A stretch of DNA of 7,370 bases from Thermoanaerobacterales bacterium (lineage in GTDB: Bacteria > Bacillota > Thermosediminibacteria > Thermosediminibacterales > Tepidanaerobacteraceae), in assembly GCA_012839145.1 (NCBI GenBank), contig DUNY01000185.1, positions 1 through 7,370 of the forward strand, in the 5' to 3' direction. How positions within the stretch are numbered: position 1 is the first letter of the stretch; every line of letters starts with the position of its first letter. The notes below the pieces were generated by a model, which saw only the letters and a program-made list of their open reading frames with translations, was not told the origin of the DNA and ran no database searches. A program made the position numbers and the translations under genes. Shown here piece by piece: positions 1 to 6,559 of the stretch.

Positions 1-1184
1 GCAACTTTGGATATATCCGGGTCGAACTGACCTCCGGAGTTTTTAACTAAGATTTCTTTTGCTTCATCTTTGCTCTTTGTCCTTTGGTAAGGCCTTGGGG
101 ACGTCATGGCATCGAAAGCATCAGCTACAGCCATTATCCGTGCTCCAAGGGGAATGCTTTCGCCGCTGGCCCCATCGGGGTAACCCCTACCGTCATATCT
201 TTCATGATGACTTCCGGCTATAAAGACCAGATCTTTTAGTTCACTCACCATACTCATTATCTCCATAGTATATACTGGATGCCTTTTCATGAGTTTAAAT
301 TCTTCTATAGTCAATGCAGAAGGTTTGTCTAAAATGCTTTTGGGAACGGCTACCTTGCCTGCATCGTGTAAATAAGCAGCTATCTCGTATTCTTCTGCTA
401 GCTCCTCAGATAAACCTATAGCTTTGGAAAGTTTATATGTATATCGAGCTACCCTCACTGAATGACCTGCCGTGTAGCTGTGTTTTGCGTCTATAACTTG
501 CGCAAAAACTTTAACCGCATTCCTCACATCGGTGTTACATGATTTTAAATCAACGGGAGGTAAATCCCTTATTGTTTCCGGTAGCATTTCGGAAACCCTT
601 TTATCGTCCATTATTTCTTCAAAAAAGTTGCCCGATTCCAAGGTTGATATCATTAACTCACATATTAAATCAGAAAACTCAGAGCCGCTTCGGCTGGAGA
701 GAATGGTTTTTATCCCTCTTAAATCCAGTGGAGGTTTAACCCTGGCCAAAATATCAAAAGTATCGGCAATTCTCAGTATTTGCCCACCCAAATGTATGTT
801 GTTACCTTTTAGGCCTTTCGGATACCCGCTGCCGTCCCAATGCTCATGATGGTCCAATATCATTTCCGCTGCCATGGAAAGAGGACCAATCTCTCTTGCA
901 ATTTGGGCGCTTTTATCGCTGTGATTCAGCAGTATGGGGTTTTTAAAGTGTTCTTTCGGGTCAGTGTAATGAACAACATGATCTGGTAATGAGATTGCAC
1001 CTATATCATGCAAAAGCCCTGCATAAAATATCTGAGTCCTATATTCTGGCAATATTTCTTGGGACATTCTTTCAGCTAGTATTGCTACTCGCCATGCGTG
1101 ATAAAGTTTTCTGTTTTCATCTAAATCCATCATTAAAGATAGTGCGGTCATAAGTTCCGAAAAAAAACGCGCCTTAATTTTCAT
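1..1184 (-). CDS. Tandem HD-GYP domain protein, 3' end cut by window edge
   Basis: One open frame runs from ATG (1184) to the left edge without a stop: 394 codons. The last residues (GGQFDPDISKV) match the usual end of an HD-GYP domain, so little is missing. There are two HD-GYP domains. Domain 1 (about residues 20-150) has H29, H59-D60, H88, the HHEHWDGSGYP motif at 112-122 and D141. Domain 2 (about 215-394) has H241, HDAGK at 273-277, H302, HHERYDGRGYP at 326-336 and the ADAFDAMTS motif around D355. HD-GYP proteins are metal-dependent phosphodiesterases that hydrolyse cyclic-di-GMP or related dinucleotides. I see no signal peptide, membrane segment or extra sensory domain in the visible part. 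Domain 1 lacks the Lys of HDxGK (it reads HDIGA) and the DAMTSxRPY segment, so it may be sensory or altered, while domain 2 looks canonical. A G-run (GGGGGG) lies 5 bases before the ATG as a mediocre ribosome site. Substrate is inferred from the family only. Confidence 0.9.
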   Translation of the reverse strand, partial: MKIKARFFSELMTALSLMMDLDENRKLYHAWRVAILAERMSQEILPEYRTQIFYAGLLHDIGAISLPDHVVHYTDPKEHFKNPILLNHSDKSAQIAREIGPLSMAAEMILDHHEHWDGSGYPKGLKGNNIHLGGQILRIADTFDILARVKPPLDLRGIKTILSSRSGSEFSDLICELMISTLESGNFFEEIMDDKRVSEMLPETIRDLPPVDLKSCNTDVRNAVKVFAQVIDAKHSYTAGHSVRVARYTYKLSKAIGLSEELAEEYEIAAYLHDAGKVAVPKSILDKPSALTIEEFKLMKRHPVYTMEIMSMVSELKDLVFIAGSHHERYDGRGYPDGASGESIPLGARIMAVADAFDAMTSPRPYQRTKSKDEAKEILVKNSGGQFDPDISKV

Positions 1185-1294
1185 CTCGACCCCCCAAATA
1201 CTACTCTATATTTTACCATTTTATATATTCTAAAAAATATTGGATAATCCTTCTTTTTTTTAGGAAAAATTATATAATTCGACGAATAATGATA

Positions 1295-1334
1295 TAAAAT
1301 AAAGGCTCCCTGTCAGTTCATTACGGAAGCCTTT
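1295..1334 (-). terminator. Rho-independent terminator of the acpS-mazF cluster
   Basis: Bases 1301-1310 pair with 1325-1334 (10-bp stem with one mismatch, GGCT/AGCC core, 14-base loop). On the minus strand the stem is followed by a T-rich run (TTTATTTTATA). The stem begins two bases after the mazF stop codon, so it ends the minus-strand cluster and separates it from the HD-GYP gene downstream. Confidence 0.8.
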
Positions 1335-1336
1335 TG

Positions 1337-1687
1337 TCAGAACTCTCCAAGCCCTAAACTTACTTTTAATGCTTCATCTACTTTTACCATTGTGTCCTGA
1401 TCCAAAATGGTTATCTTTTCTTTTAACCTTCGCTTATCTATGGTTCTCAGCTGCTCAAGCAATATAACAGAATCCTTTTCAAGACCATAATCTTCACTTT
1501 GTAATTCTATATGAGTTGGTAACTTCGCCTTATCTATCTGGGAAGTAATAGCAGCAATAATAACAGTGGGGCTGTATTTATTCCCCACATCGTTTTGCAC
1601 CACTAATACCGGTCTAATTCCGCCTTGTTCAGAACCTACTACCGGATTTAGGTCTGCGTAAAATATATCCCCACGCCTAACCAGCAC
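1337..1687 (-). CDS. mazF: MazF/NdoA (EndoA) family endoribonuclease toxin
   Basis: Toxin of a type II toxin-antitoxin module: a sequence-specific, ribosome-independent mRNA endonuclease that is held inactive by the adjacent antitoxin. I chose the GTG start at 1687. It gives exactly 116 residues, the usual NdoA length, and begins [20 protein letters not shown], as the family does. It also puts the catalytic residues at R25 (GGIRPV) and T48 (AAITSQ), the numbering known for Bacillus subtilis MazF. A GGAG site lies 10 bases upstream (1698-1701). The frame stays open up to an ATG at 1762, but that would add 25 residues inside the antitoxin gene with no family similarity. The antitoxin stop is separated from this GTG by one base, so the two are translationally coupled. 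All the core family motifs are present and the toxin looks intact. It is followed at once by a terminator. Confidence 0.93.
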   Translation of the reverse strand: MLVRRGDIFYADLNPVVGSEQGGIRPVLVVQNDVGNKYSPTVIIAAITSQIDKAKLPTHIELQSEDYGLEKDSVILLEQLRTIDKRRLKEKITILDQDTMVKVDEALKVSLGLGEF

Positions 1688-1688
1688 A

Positions 1689-1964
1689 TTATTCACACTC
1701 CGAAAGTCTTGTTTCGTATAGTCTAAAGTCTTTATAATCCTCACATATCCCCATTTCAGCATATTTGATGTTCACTTCGGCCATCTGCATATATCCGATT
1801 TTTAATTGTTCCCGCACTCTTAGTTTTTCCATTTCTTTAATATATAATTTCATTGCATCTCGAATAAGTTCGCTGCGATTCTTGTTTTCTTGAGCAACAA
1901 AATAATCTACTTTTTCCAATAAATTATCCGGTAAACTGACAACAATACGTTTTAATTCGGCCAC
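1689..1964 (-). CDS. mazE: CopG/ribbon-helix-helix antitoxin, MazE/NdoAI type
   Basis: A 91-residue antitoxin partner of the MazF-type RNase. Residues 1-45 form a ribbon-helix-helix DNA-binding domain: a basic beta strand (LKRIVVSLP) followed by two helices with the [14 protein letters not shown] pattern. The C-terminal part (about 55-91: [17 protein letters not shown], then an acidic stretch with LYETRLSE) matches the toxin-binding tail of Firmicute NdoAI antitoxins. It starts at GTG 1964, preceded by AGGGGGG about 7 bases upstream. This family usually represses its own promoter as antitoxin or antitoxin-toxin complex; the promoter at 2012-2041 is the obvious target. The gene order downstream of alr is that seen in Bacillus and many Clostridia, so the pair looks like the chromosomal core copy and not a recent acquisition. 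Confidence 0.92.
   Translation of the reverse strand: MAELKRIVVSLPDNLLEKVDYFVAQENKNRSELIRDAMKLYIKEMEKLRVREQLKIGYMQMAEVNIKYAEMGICEDYKDFRLYETRLSECE
1698..1701 (-). promoter_or_regulatory. Ribosome binding site that decides the mazF start
   Basis: GGAG on the minus strand sits 10 bases before the GTG at 1685-1687, but only 1 base before an in-frame GTG at 1694-1696. The spacing therefore favours the 1687 start, in agreement with the 116-residue family length. Confidence 0.55.
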
Positions 1965-2007
1965 ACCGGCACCCCCCTAGCTTTTTAAAGCGACGTGCAA
2001 GCATATA

Positions 2008-2022
2008 CTTTATTATATAAAG
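2008..2022. repeat. Short inverted repeat over the mazEF -10 box, possible antitoxin operator
   Basis: CTTTAT and ATAAAG are perfect inverted 6-base arms around a 3-base centre (TAT), covering the -10 element. A second shorter inverted repeat, GCTTT/AAAGC, lies at 1980-1991 in the leader. Ribbon-helix-helix antitoxins bind short palindromic sites at their own promoters, so these are candidates, but AT-rich palindromes of this size arise easily by chance. Confidence 0.3.
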
Positions 2023-2041
2023 GTCAATATAATTATGTCAA
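2012..2041 (-). promoter_or_regulatory. Sigma-A promoter of the mazE-mazF pair
   Basis: On the minus strand there is a perfect TTGACA (2036-2041), an 18-base spacer and a perfect TATAAT (2012-2017). Transcription would start near 2005, about 40 bases before the antitoxin GTG. It lies in the 96-base gap after alr, so the toxin-antitoxin pair can be transcribed apart from the acpS-nnr-alr genes. Confidence 0.8.
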
Positions 2042-2060
2042 TTGGACAAGAAAAATATAC

Positions 2061-3242
2061 CTATTTTACCAAAAGGTTTTTGATCTTTCGGATTTTTCCA
2101 TCCCTAATATATACTCTAGGCACTCGTTTAGATATACCACAGGTTATCTCGTAATTTATAGTACCCGCAAGCTTGGCTATTTCTTCCACCGAAATCTTGT
2201 CGCCACCTTCACTCCCAATGAGAACAACTTCCTCTCCGGGTTCAACATCACCTTTTATATCGGTTACATCCACCATACACTGATCCATACATATCCGTCC
2301 AAGGATCGGGGCACGTTGACCCTTTATTAACACTTGAGATCGCGAAGACAGCAGTCTTGGATAGCCGTCTGCATAACCTATGGGAAGTGTGGCAATAAGA
2401 CTTTGTCTTTGGGTAACATAGGTTCCACCGTAACTTATTGCTCTCCCTCTTGGTAAAACCTTCACATGTGAAACCCGGGTTTTTAGATTCATTAACGGCT
2501 TTAGGGAAATTCGACTTTTTGTTACTTCGTCGGAAGGATACAGACCGTAAAGAATAATACCCGGTCGTACCATGTTAAGATGTGTATTAGGATATTCTAA
2601 AATACCGGAACTGTTTGCCGCATGTTTTATAGGAATCTTGTAACCACTCTCTTCAATGGCATTTACCGTCTCTGTTAATACTCGAAATTGCTCATAAGTA
2701 ATGCTCCTATCCCTTTCATCGGCCCGAGCAAAATGGGTGAAAATGCCTTCTACTTCTAGACCCTTCAGTGAGAAAAGTTTTCTAATCTGAGAAACTGAAG
2801 AAGTATCCGGACAAAAACCAATGCGGCTCATGCCAGTATCTATTTTTATATGAACCTTGGCCTTTTTATTTCGTTTTACAGCCTTTTCGGAAAGTATCAC
2901 AGCAGACTCAAGGTTATATATAGTCTGAGTAATATCATGCTCTATTATTGTATCAAATTGGCTTTCCGGTGTAAAACCCAAAATAAGGATAGGAGAGGTG
3001 ATACCGTCTCCTCTTAATTCCAGTGCTTCATCCAATAATGCGACTCCAAGATAGGAGGCTTTGCAGGCTAAAGCTTCCCTTGCTACTTCCACGGCTCCAT
3101 GACCGTATCCGTCGGCTTTTACTATAGCACATAATTTGGTATGGGAAGAAGTAATTCTTTGAATTTCAAGTATGTTATGCCTTAAATTATCTAAATCAAT
3201 TTCGGCCCAGGTAGGCCTTATATTCGAAAGGTCACTTGCCAT
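2061..3242 (-). CDS. alr: Alanine racemase (PLP-dependent)
   Basis: Interconverts L- and D-alanine in the cytoplasm, supplying D-alanine for peptidoglycan. The N-terminal barrel carries the PLP lysine in VKADGYGHG (K42 with this start). The C-terminal domain carries the catalytic tyrosine in ISYGGTY (Tyr271) and the family motifs GYADGYPR (about 289-296) and GRICMDQ (about 315-321). The length of 393 residues is normal. Two ATG codons lie side by side (3243-3245 and 3240-3242). AAGGAG at 3250-3255 is 4 bases from the first and 7 from the second, so I chose the second; the first would add one Met. The start lies inside the end of nnr (9- to 14-base overlap, depending on how it is counted), which points to co-translation. 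The usual ADAYGHG is ADGYGHG here, a mild change. All active-site motifs are present. Confidence 0.96.
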   Translation of the reverse strand: MASDLSNIRPTWAEIDLDNLRHNILEIQRITSSHTKLCAIVKADGYGHGAVEVAREALACKASYLGVALLDEALELRGDGITSPILILGFTPESQFDTIIEHDITQTIYNLESAVILSEKAVKRNKKAKVHIKIDTGMSRIGFCPDTSSVSQIRKLFSLKGLEVEGIFTHFARADERDRSITYEQFRVLTETVNAIEESGYKIPIKHAANSSGILEYPNTHLNMVRPGIILYGLYPSDEVTKSRISLKPLMNLKTRVSHVKVLPRGRAISYGGTYVTQRQSLIATLPIGYADGYPRLLSSRSQVLIKGQRAPILGRICMDQCMVDVTDIKGDVEPGEEVVLIGSEGGDKISVEEIAKLAGTINYEITCGISKRVPRVYIRDGKIRKIKNLLVK

Positions 3243-4806
3243 CATTATACTCCTTCATGTCTTTAACCGCTTTAGGTAGATAATCAATCAATTCTTGGGC
3301 GGCAAGGCAAATTTCTCCTTGCTTTTCAGCTGCCAGGTCTCCGGCTAAACCGTGCAGGTATACTGCCGCTGCTGCAGCCTCATAAGGTTTCATGTCTCGG
3401 GCTAAAAAAGCTCCAATCATTCCAGAAAGAACATCACCGCTACCACCGGTCGCCATACCGACATTTCCTGTAGGATTGATCCACAGCTTTCCTTCCGAGT
3501 TAGCAATGAGAGTTCTGGCACCTTTTAAGACCGCCATGCAGTTAAACTTTCTGGCTGCCGTTTTCACTGCAGTTACACGATCTTGTTGGATTTTTGACAA
3601 AGTTGTGGAAAGAAGTCGCGCCATCTCGCCGGGATGTGGAGTTATAATTACTGGACTTTGCACTTCATTTAAGACTTGCGGGCATTGGGCCAAGGCATTT
3701 ATACCATCAGCGTCTATTACTATTGGCACTTCACATTTTTGAATGAATTGCCTGACAAACTGTTGTGTCTCATCTTCCCTGGAAAGACCGGGACCTAAAA
3801 CTACCGCATTGCACTTGTTACCGAATTCTAAAGCATCGTTAAGGGCAGCAAGACCAATACAACGGCCCGGTGTTTCGGCTAGGGGCTTCGTCATTGCTTC
3901 AGTTAATTTTACTTCAAGAATGTCATTTAGGCTTTCAGAAGTTCCTATTGTCACAAGGCCTGCCCCGCTTTTTACGGCAGCCATTCCTGAAAGTGACGCC
4001 GCTCCGGTCATTCCCACAGAACCGGCAATGATAAAAACCCTGCCGAATGTGCCTTTGTGGGCATCTGCAGGATATTCTTTGAAACATCTGTAAACCCACT
4101 CATGGTCCAGCAATTCAGCCTCAGCTTCAACGGACTGAACTAATTTTATCGGCATGCCTATGTCGGCAGTAAGCAATTCTCCCACATATTCCACTCCGGG
4201 ATAAAATAACAATCCTGTTTTAGGAAGAGCCATGGTAATTGTCTGTTTTGATTTTACGGCACTGCCCAATATCTTTCCTGTTTCAGCACATATGCCCGAA
4301 GGTACATCCACGGCGATAACCGGAATTTTTAGCTTATTAATCATTTCTATTACCTTTTCAGCGATACCTCTTACCCTACCTCTTAAACCTGTGCCAAACA
4401 TGGCATCCACCAAGATTGAGGCATTCCTTGTCATGCCCATTACTTCATCCAAATCCGATTCCTCATCAATAACTTTAATCCTCAATCCCATATTTTTTAT
4501 AATTTCTAGATTTACAACCGCATCTCCCGTTATGCTGTCGGGATTTGCCATAATAAAAACAATTATGTCAAAGCCCATGTTAGCAAGATGCCTGGCTGCC
4601 ACAAATCCGTCACCGCCATTATTGCCCTTACCGCAAAAAAGCGCAATTTTCGTAGGTGCCTTATGTTTTTGCTGTATCCACATATTTTTCACAGCCAAAG
4701 CTACCTCTCTGCCGGCATTTTCCATGAGAACAACCCCAGGTATGGCATAATCTCTAGTGGCGATTCGATCCATCTGCCTCATGGTCGAAGGGCTGACTAC
4801 TTTCAT
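3232..4806 (-). CDS. nnr: Bifunctional NAD(P)H-hydrate repair enzyme (epimerase + ADP-dependent dehydratase)
   Basis: Repairs hydrated NADH/NADPH (NADHX, NADPHX) formed by heat or side reactions. The N-terminal YjeF domain (about residues 1-215) is the epimerase, with GKGNNGGDGFVAARHL at 59-74 and DVPSG at 167-171. The C-terminal YjeF/carbohydrate-kinase-like domain (about 235-515) is the ADP-dependent dehydratase, with HKGTFGRV at 250-257, GPGL at 338-341, DADGINAL at 365-372, TPHPGEMARL at 389-398 and the GGSGDVLSG nucleotide loop at 454-462. Both domains look complete and 524 residues is the usual size. ATG 4806 is preceded by GGAGGT 7 bases upstream, and MKVVSPSTMRQMD is the usual family N-terminus. 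The gene starts 53 bases inside acpS and ends inside the start of alr, so it is the middle of a tightly packed operon. This acpS-nnr-alr order is common in Firmicutes. Confidence 0.96.
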   Translation of the reverse strand: MKVVSPSTMRQMDRIATRDYAIPGVVLMENAGREVALAVKNMWIQQKHKAPTKIALFCGKGNNGGDGFVAARHLANMGFDIIVFIMANPDSITGDAVVNLEIIKNMGLRIKVIDEESDLDEVMGMTRNASILVDAMFGTGLRGRVRGIAEKVIEMINKLKIPVIAVDVPSGICAETGKILGSAVKSKQTITMALPKTGLLFYPGVEYVGELLTADIGMPIKLVQSVEAEAELLDHEWVYRCFKEYPADAHKGTFGRVFIIAGSVGMTGAASLSGMAAVKSGAGLVTIGTSESLNDILEVKLTEAMTKPLAETPGRCIGLAALNDALEFGNKCNAVVLGPGLSREDETQQFVRQFIQKCEVPIVIDADGINALAQCPQVLNEVQSPVIITPHPGEMARLLSTTLSKIQQDRVTAVKTAARKFNCMAVLKGARTLIANSEGKLWINPTGNVGMATGGSGDVLSGMIGAFLARDMKPYEAAAAAVYLHGLAGDLAAEKQGEICLAAQELIDYLPKAVKDMKEYNDGK

Positions 4807-5176
4807 CCATTACACCTCCAAGTGCTACTGCAAAAGCTACAGCATATTCATTGCTGTGAGAAATAGTTACAAGGATGCCTTTGAAACCTTTGGACTCAAA
4901 AATTTCCCGGGCTTTACCCGATAAAACCGCTGCTGGCTTCCCTGAAGCCAGGTTTAGAATCTCTATGTCCTTCCACTTCATGCTTCGAAAACCCGTGCCC
5001 ATAGCTTTTACTACAGCTTCTTTGGCAGCGAACTTTCCCGCAAGGTGTGCGTAATAATTTTTTTTGCCCTGGATTCCGCCAAGTTCCCTAAAAGTAAAGA
5101 ATCGATTCTCAAAAGTTTTTCTTCGGCAGGCTTTTTTTATTCGATTTATTTCAACTATATCTACACCGATTTCCAT
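4754..5176 (-). CDS. acpS: Holo-[acyl-carrier-protein] synthase
   Basis: Transfers 4'-phosphopantetheine from CoA to a serine of apo-ACP, which switches on fatty acid synthesis. Motifs: GVDIVEINRI at 4-13 with Mg-binding D6, KFAAKEAVVKAMGTGF at 48-63 with E53, and ISHSNEYAVAFAV at 105-117. The ATG at 5176 is preceded by GGAG six bases upstream and gives the normal N-terminus. The frame stays open upstream to 5539, but that part runs through the divergent promoter region and hsp20 and is not coding. The protein is 140 residues, slightly longer than the usual 115-130, because about 20 C-terminal residues (after AFAVALG) extend beyond the fold and are encoded in DNA shared with the first 17 codons of nnr. 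It is the first gene of the nnr-alr cluster. I could not identify a convincing promoter in front of it. Confidence 0.95.
   Translation of the reverse strand: MEIGVDIVEINRIKKACRRKTFENRFFTFRELGGIQGKKNYYAHLAGKFAAKEAVVKAMGTGFRSMKWKDIEILNLASGKPAAVLSGKAREIFESKGFKGILVTISHSNEYAVAFAVALGGVMDESSQPFDHEADGSNRH
4814..4819 (-). promoter_or_regulatory. Ribosome binding site of nnr, inside acpS
   Basis: GGAGGT on the minus strand lies 7 bases before the nnr ATG (4804-4806) and within the acpS coding sequence. It supports the nnr start at 4806 and hence the true 53-base overlap of the two genes. Confidence 0.7.
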
Positions 5177-5251
5177 AACAATCTCCAATGTAAATGAATT
5201 AATCTCAAAAAATAGTATAAAATAACTAAGTATATATATTGTTTCTATAAT

Positions 5252-5265
5252 GTTTTTATAAAAAC
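5252..5265. repeat. Perfect 14-bp palindrome between acpS and hsp20
   Basis: GTTTTTATAAAAAC reads the same on both strands. It lies in the 190-base divergent gap (5177-5366), 76 bases upstream of the acpS start and 31 bases upstream of the hsp20 -35 box. It could be a regulator site for acpS, but AT-rich DNA makes such palindromes fairly likely by chance. The rest of the gap, apart from the hsp20 promoter, is plain AT-rich sequence. Confidence 0.3.
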
Positions 5266-5295
5266 CTTTTAAGCATGAAAATAATATAAAATTTT

Positions 5296-5312
5296 CTTGA
5301 CCTTCCCTGACC
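5296..5312 (+). promoter_or_regulatory. CtsR-like heat-shock operator
   Basis: CTTGACCTTCCCTGACC contains two heptamers, CTTGACC and CCTGACC, spaced by 3 bases. The known CtsR site, read on this strand, is TTTGACC-NTN-TTTGACC. The first heptamer matches 6 of 7, the spacer fits, and the second matches 5 of 7. The repeat covers the -35 element of the hsp20 promoter, where a bound repressor would block RNA polymerase. No ctsR gene is in the window, so regulation by CtsR is inferred. Confidence 0.55.
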
Positions 5313-5325
5313 TTTGTGTTATAAT
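5297..5325 (+). promoter_or_regulatory. Sigma-A promoter of hsp20
   Basis: TTGACC (5297-5302), a 17-base spacer and a perfect TATAAT (5320-5325). Predicted transcription start is near 5332, leaving a leader of about 35 bases that ends in a strong ribosome site (AAAGGAGGT, 5352-5360). Confidence 0.85.
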
Positions 5326-5366
5326 AGTAATTGCAAATAGTAATATTTGTAAAAGGAGGTAATATT

Positions 5367-5795
5367 ATGCGTGGTAAAGGATTGGTTCCATGGAGACGGA
5401 GGGGACTGCTGCCTACCTTCTTCGATTTAGCTTTTGATACCGATGATTTTTTTGATATCTTCAATCTCAGTCCTGTAAAAGCAGATTTACGGGAAACGGA
5501 AAAAGAATATATAGTAGAAGCTGACCTTCCCGGATACAATAAGGATAATATCGAAATTCGCTATGAAAATGATTTGCTTACAATTTCCGCAAAATACGAC
5601 GAAGTTACTGAAGAAAAGAGTGAAAGCTTTATTCAACGTGAACGTCGGCGTGGCAATTATTCCCGCTCCATTCCCATTCCAAACAATGTTAAAAGTGATG
5701 CTATCAAGGCAAGCTTTGACAATGGTGTGCTAAAGGTTATACTGCCCAAGGTAGAGCCTTCAAAACCAAGTGGAAGAATTATCGATATAGATTAA
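5367..5795 (+). CDS. hsp20: Small heat-shock protein, Hsp20/alpha-crystallin family
   Basis: An ATP-independent holdase chaperone that binds unfolding proteins and forms oligomers in the cytoplasm. The 142 residues show a short N-terminal arm rich in basic and aromatic residues (1-36), an alpha-crystallin domain (about 37-128) beginning VKADLRETEKEYIVEADLPG and ending with the GVLKVILPK signature at 120-128, and a C-terminal tail with an I-x-I-type motif (I139-D-I141) used in oligomer assembly. I chose ATG 5367 because AAAGGAGGT lies 6 bases upstream and the protein then starts at the usual place. An in-frame TTG at 5331 would lie within the promoter region. It is a single-gene unit, divergent from acpS, with its own sigma-A promoter, a CtsR-like operator and a strong terminator. 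Confidence 0.95.
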   Translation: MRGKGLVPWRRRGLLPTFFDLAFDTDDFFDIFNLSPVKADLRETEKEYIVEADLPGYNKDNIEIRYENDLLTISAKYDEVTEEKSESFIQRERRRGNYSRSIPIPNNVKSDAIKASFDNGVLKVILPKVEPSKPSGRIIDID

Positions 5796-5800
5796 ACAAA

Positions 5801-5825
5801 ATCCTTCAGGCAAAGCCTTCAGGAT
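5801..5825 (+). repeat. Small imperfect hairpin after hsp20
   Basis: ATCCT (5801-5805) and AGGAT (5821-5825) pair, as do GGC (5809-5811) and GCC (5815-5817), with a symmetric 3-base internal loop. The octamer CCTTCAGG also occurs twice as a direct repeat. It is not followed by a T tract, so it is not itself a terminator. It may protect the 3' end of the hsp20 message or mean nothing. Confidence 0.35.
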
Positions 5826-5826
5826 G

Positions 5827-5870
5827 ATAATTAGAAAAAAGCCATCTTTAGATGGCTTTTTTCTAATTAT
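5827..5870. terminator. Strong bidirectional terminator between hsp20 and thiT
   Basis: A perfect inverted repeat: 20-base arms 5827-5846 and 5851-5870 around a TTTA loop. The core is GCCATC/GATGGC flanked by A6 and T6, so both strands read as stem followed by T tract. It serves the convergent genes hsp20 and thiT. The thiT stop codon (5867-5869) lies within its right arm. Confidence 0.93.
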
Positions 5871-6505
5871 ACATAGGCCTTGGCTTTTAATTGTTCTATG
5901 GCTCCTTTAACCTGAGGCAGTAGAGAAATCAGAAGACAGATTAGGATATCAGTACCTAATACGGTGCCGTTTACTGCTATGGAATAGATAATGGGACTCA
6001 TGCCCTCAGGAGCATATGATCCGAAAAATATCACACCTGAAAGAAAGCTCGAAAAGATCTGGCCAAAACCACCCAGGATTATGCCTAAACTGATGTTCTT
6101 GCGGAAAAACCCAGCCAAACCCCAGGCCGCAAAGGCCAATATATAGTCTAAGAATACTTGAAACGGGTGCAGTATATACGGATCTTGTACAAGCTGCAAA
6201 AGGCCATATGCTGTTCCAGCCGCAATACCTGCCGCCGGTCCGAAAATGTAAGCATAAATAAATACCGGCAGTGCGCTCGCTAGTGTTATAGACCCTCCTT
6301 GTGGCCAGCGGTATAGCCTTATATAAGATAGCACAAAGGCGATCGCAACACAAAGACCTCCATATACAAGAGCCTTTGTATTAAACTTTGCTCTGGAACC
6401 TATTATGCCGAGTATAGCAGTAAATGCGACGATGAAAACCAAAATATAAAGTGTTGTTGGAGTTATTTCAGCTAAATCCTTGAAAATATTGACTATGTTG
6501 CTCAT
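5867..6505 (-). CDS. thiT: Thiamine transporter ThiT, S component of an ECF transporter
   Basis: The membrane substrate-binding subunit for thiamine uptake, which works with the shared ECF module (EcfA, EcfA', EcfT) encoded elsewhere. The 212 residues are very hydrophobic with about six membrane segments (roughly 18-36, 45-62, 75-97, 112-133, 138-162 and 175-197). Family motifs are YIRLYRWPQGGSITLAS (61-77), LPVFIYAYIFGPAAGIAAGTAYGL (from 79), QDPYILHP (107-114) and YSIAVNG (174-180). From memory, Y174 and N179 have the spacing of thiamine-contacting Tyr146 and Asn151 in Lactococcus ThiT. The ATG at 6505 follows AGGAGGTGA (6512-6520). The identity is independently confirmed by the TPP riboswitch in the leader: thiamine pyrophosphate should shut the gene off. 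It is transcribed alone. Confidence 0.94.
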   Translation of the reverse strand: MSNIVNIFKDLAEITPTTLYILVFIVAFTAILGIIGSRAKFNTKALVYGGLCVAIAFVLSYIRLYRWPQGGSITLASALPVFIYAYIFGPAAGIAAGTAYGLLQLVQDPYILHPFQVFLDYILAFAAWGLAGFFRKNISLGIILGGFGQIFSSFLSGVIFFGSYAPEGMSPIIYSIAVNGTVLGTDILICLLISLLPQVKGAIEQLKAKAYV

Positions 6506-6559
6506 CTCGGCTCACCTCCTCTCCTTATAGTTTTAGAATATGTCCGGAGAGTAGATGGC

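Noticed and set aside
532..849. Plus-strand open frames opposite the HD-GYP gene.
   Set aside because: The minus strand is continuously open with two complete motif sets. The plus frames are shadows.
1185..1294. Promoter for the HD-GYP gene in the AT-rich gap.
   Set aside because: Several TATAAT-like strings exist (for example near 1270), but none has a credible -35 at proper distance, so no promoter is called. A short GGATAATCC palindrome near 1242 was also judged chance.
1995..2330. Plus-strand open frame crossing the mazEF promoter and the end of alr.
   Set aside because: It overlaps the alr coding end and the promoter, and its product resembles no known protein.
3392..4750. Three long plus-strand open frames opposite nnr (3392-3742, 3743-4093, 4232-4750).
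   Set aside because: They are antisense shadows of a clear bifunctional enzyme gene, with no ribosome sites and no recognisable protein features.
5177..5539. Upstream extension of the acpS frame on the minus strand, adding about 120 residues.
   Set aside because: It runs antisense through hsp20 and across its promoter. The ATG at 5176 has a good ribosome site and gives the standard AcpS N-terminus.
6006..6353. Minus-strand frame inside thiT (115 residues).
   Set aside because: It is an alternate frame of the clearly identified ThiT gene.
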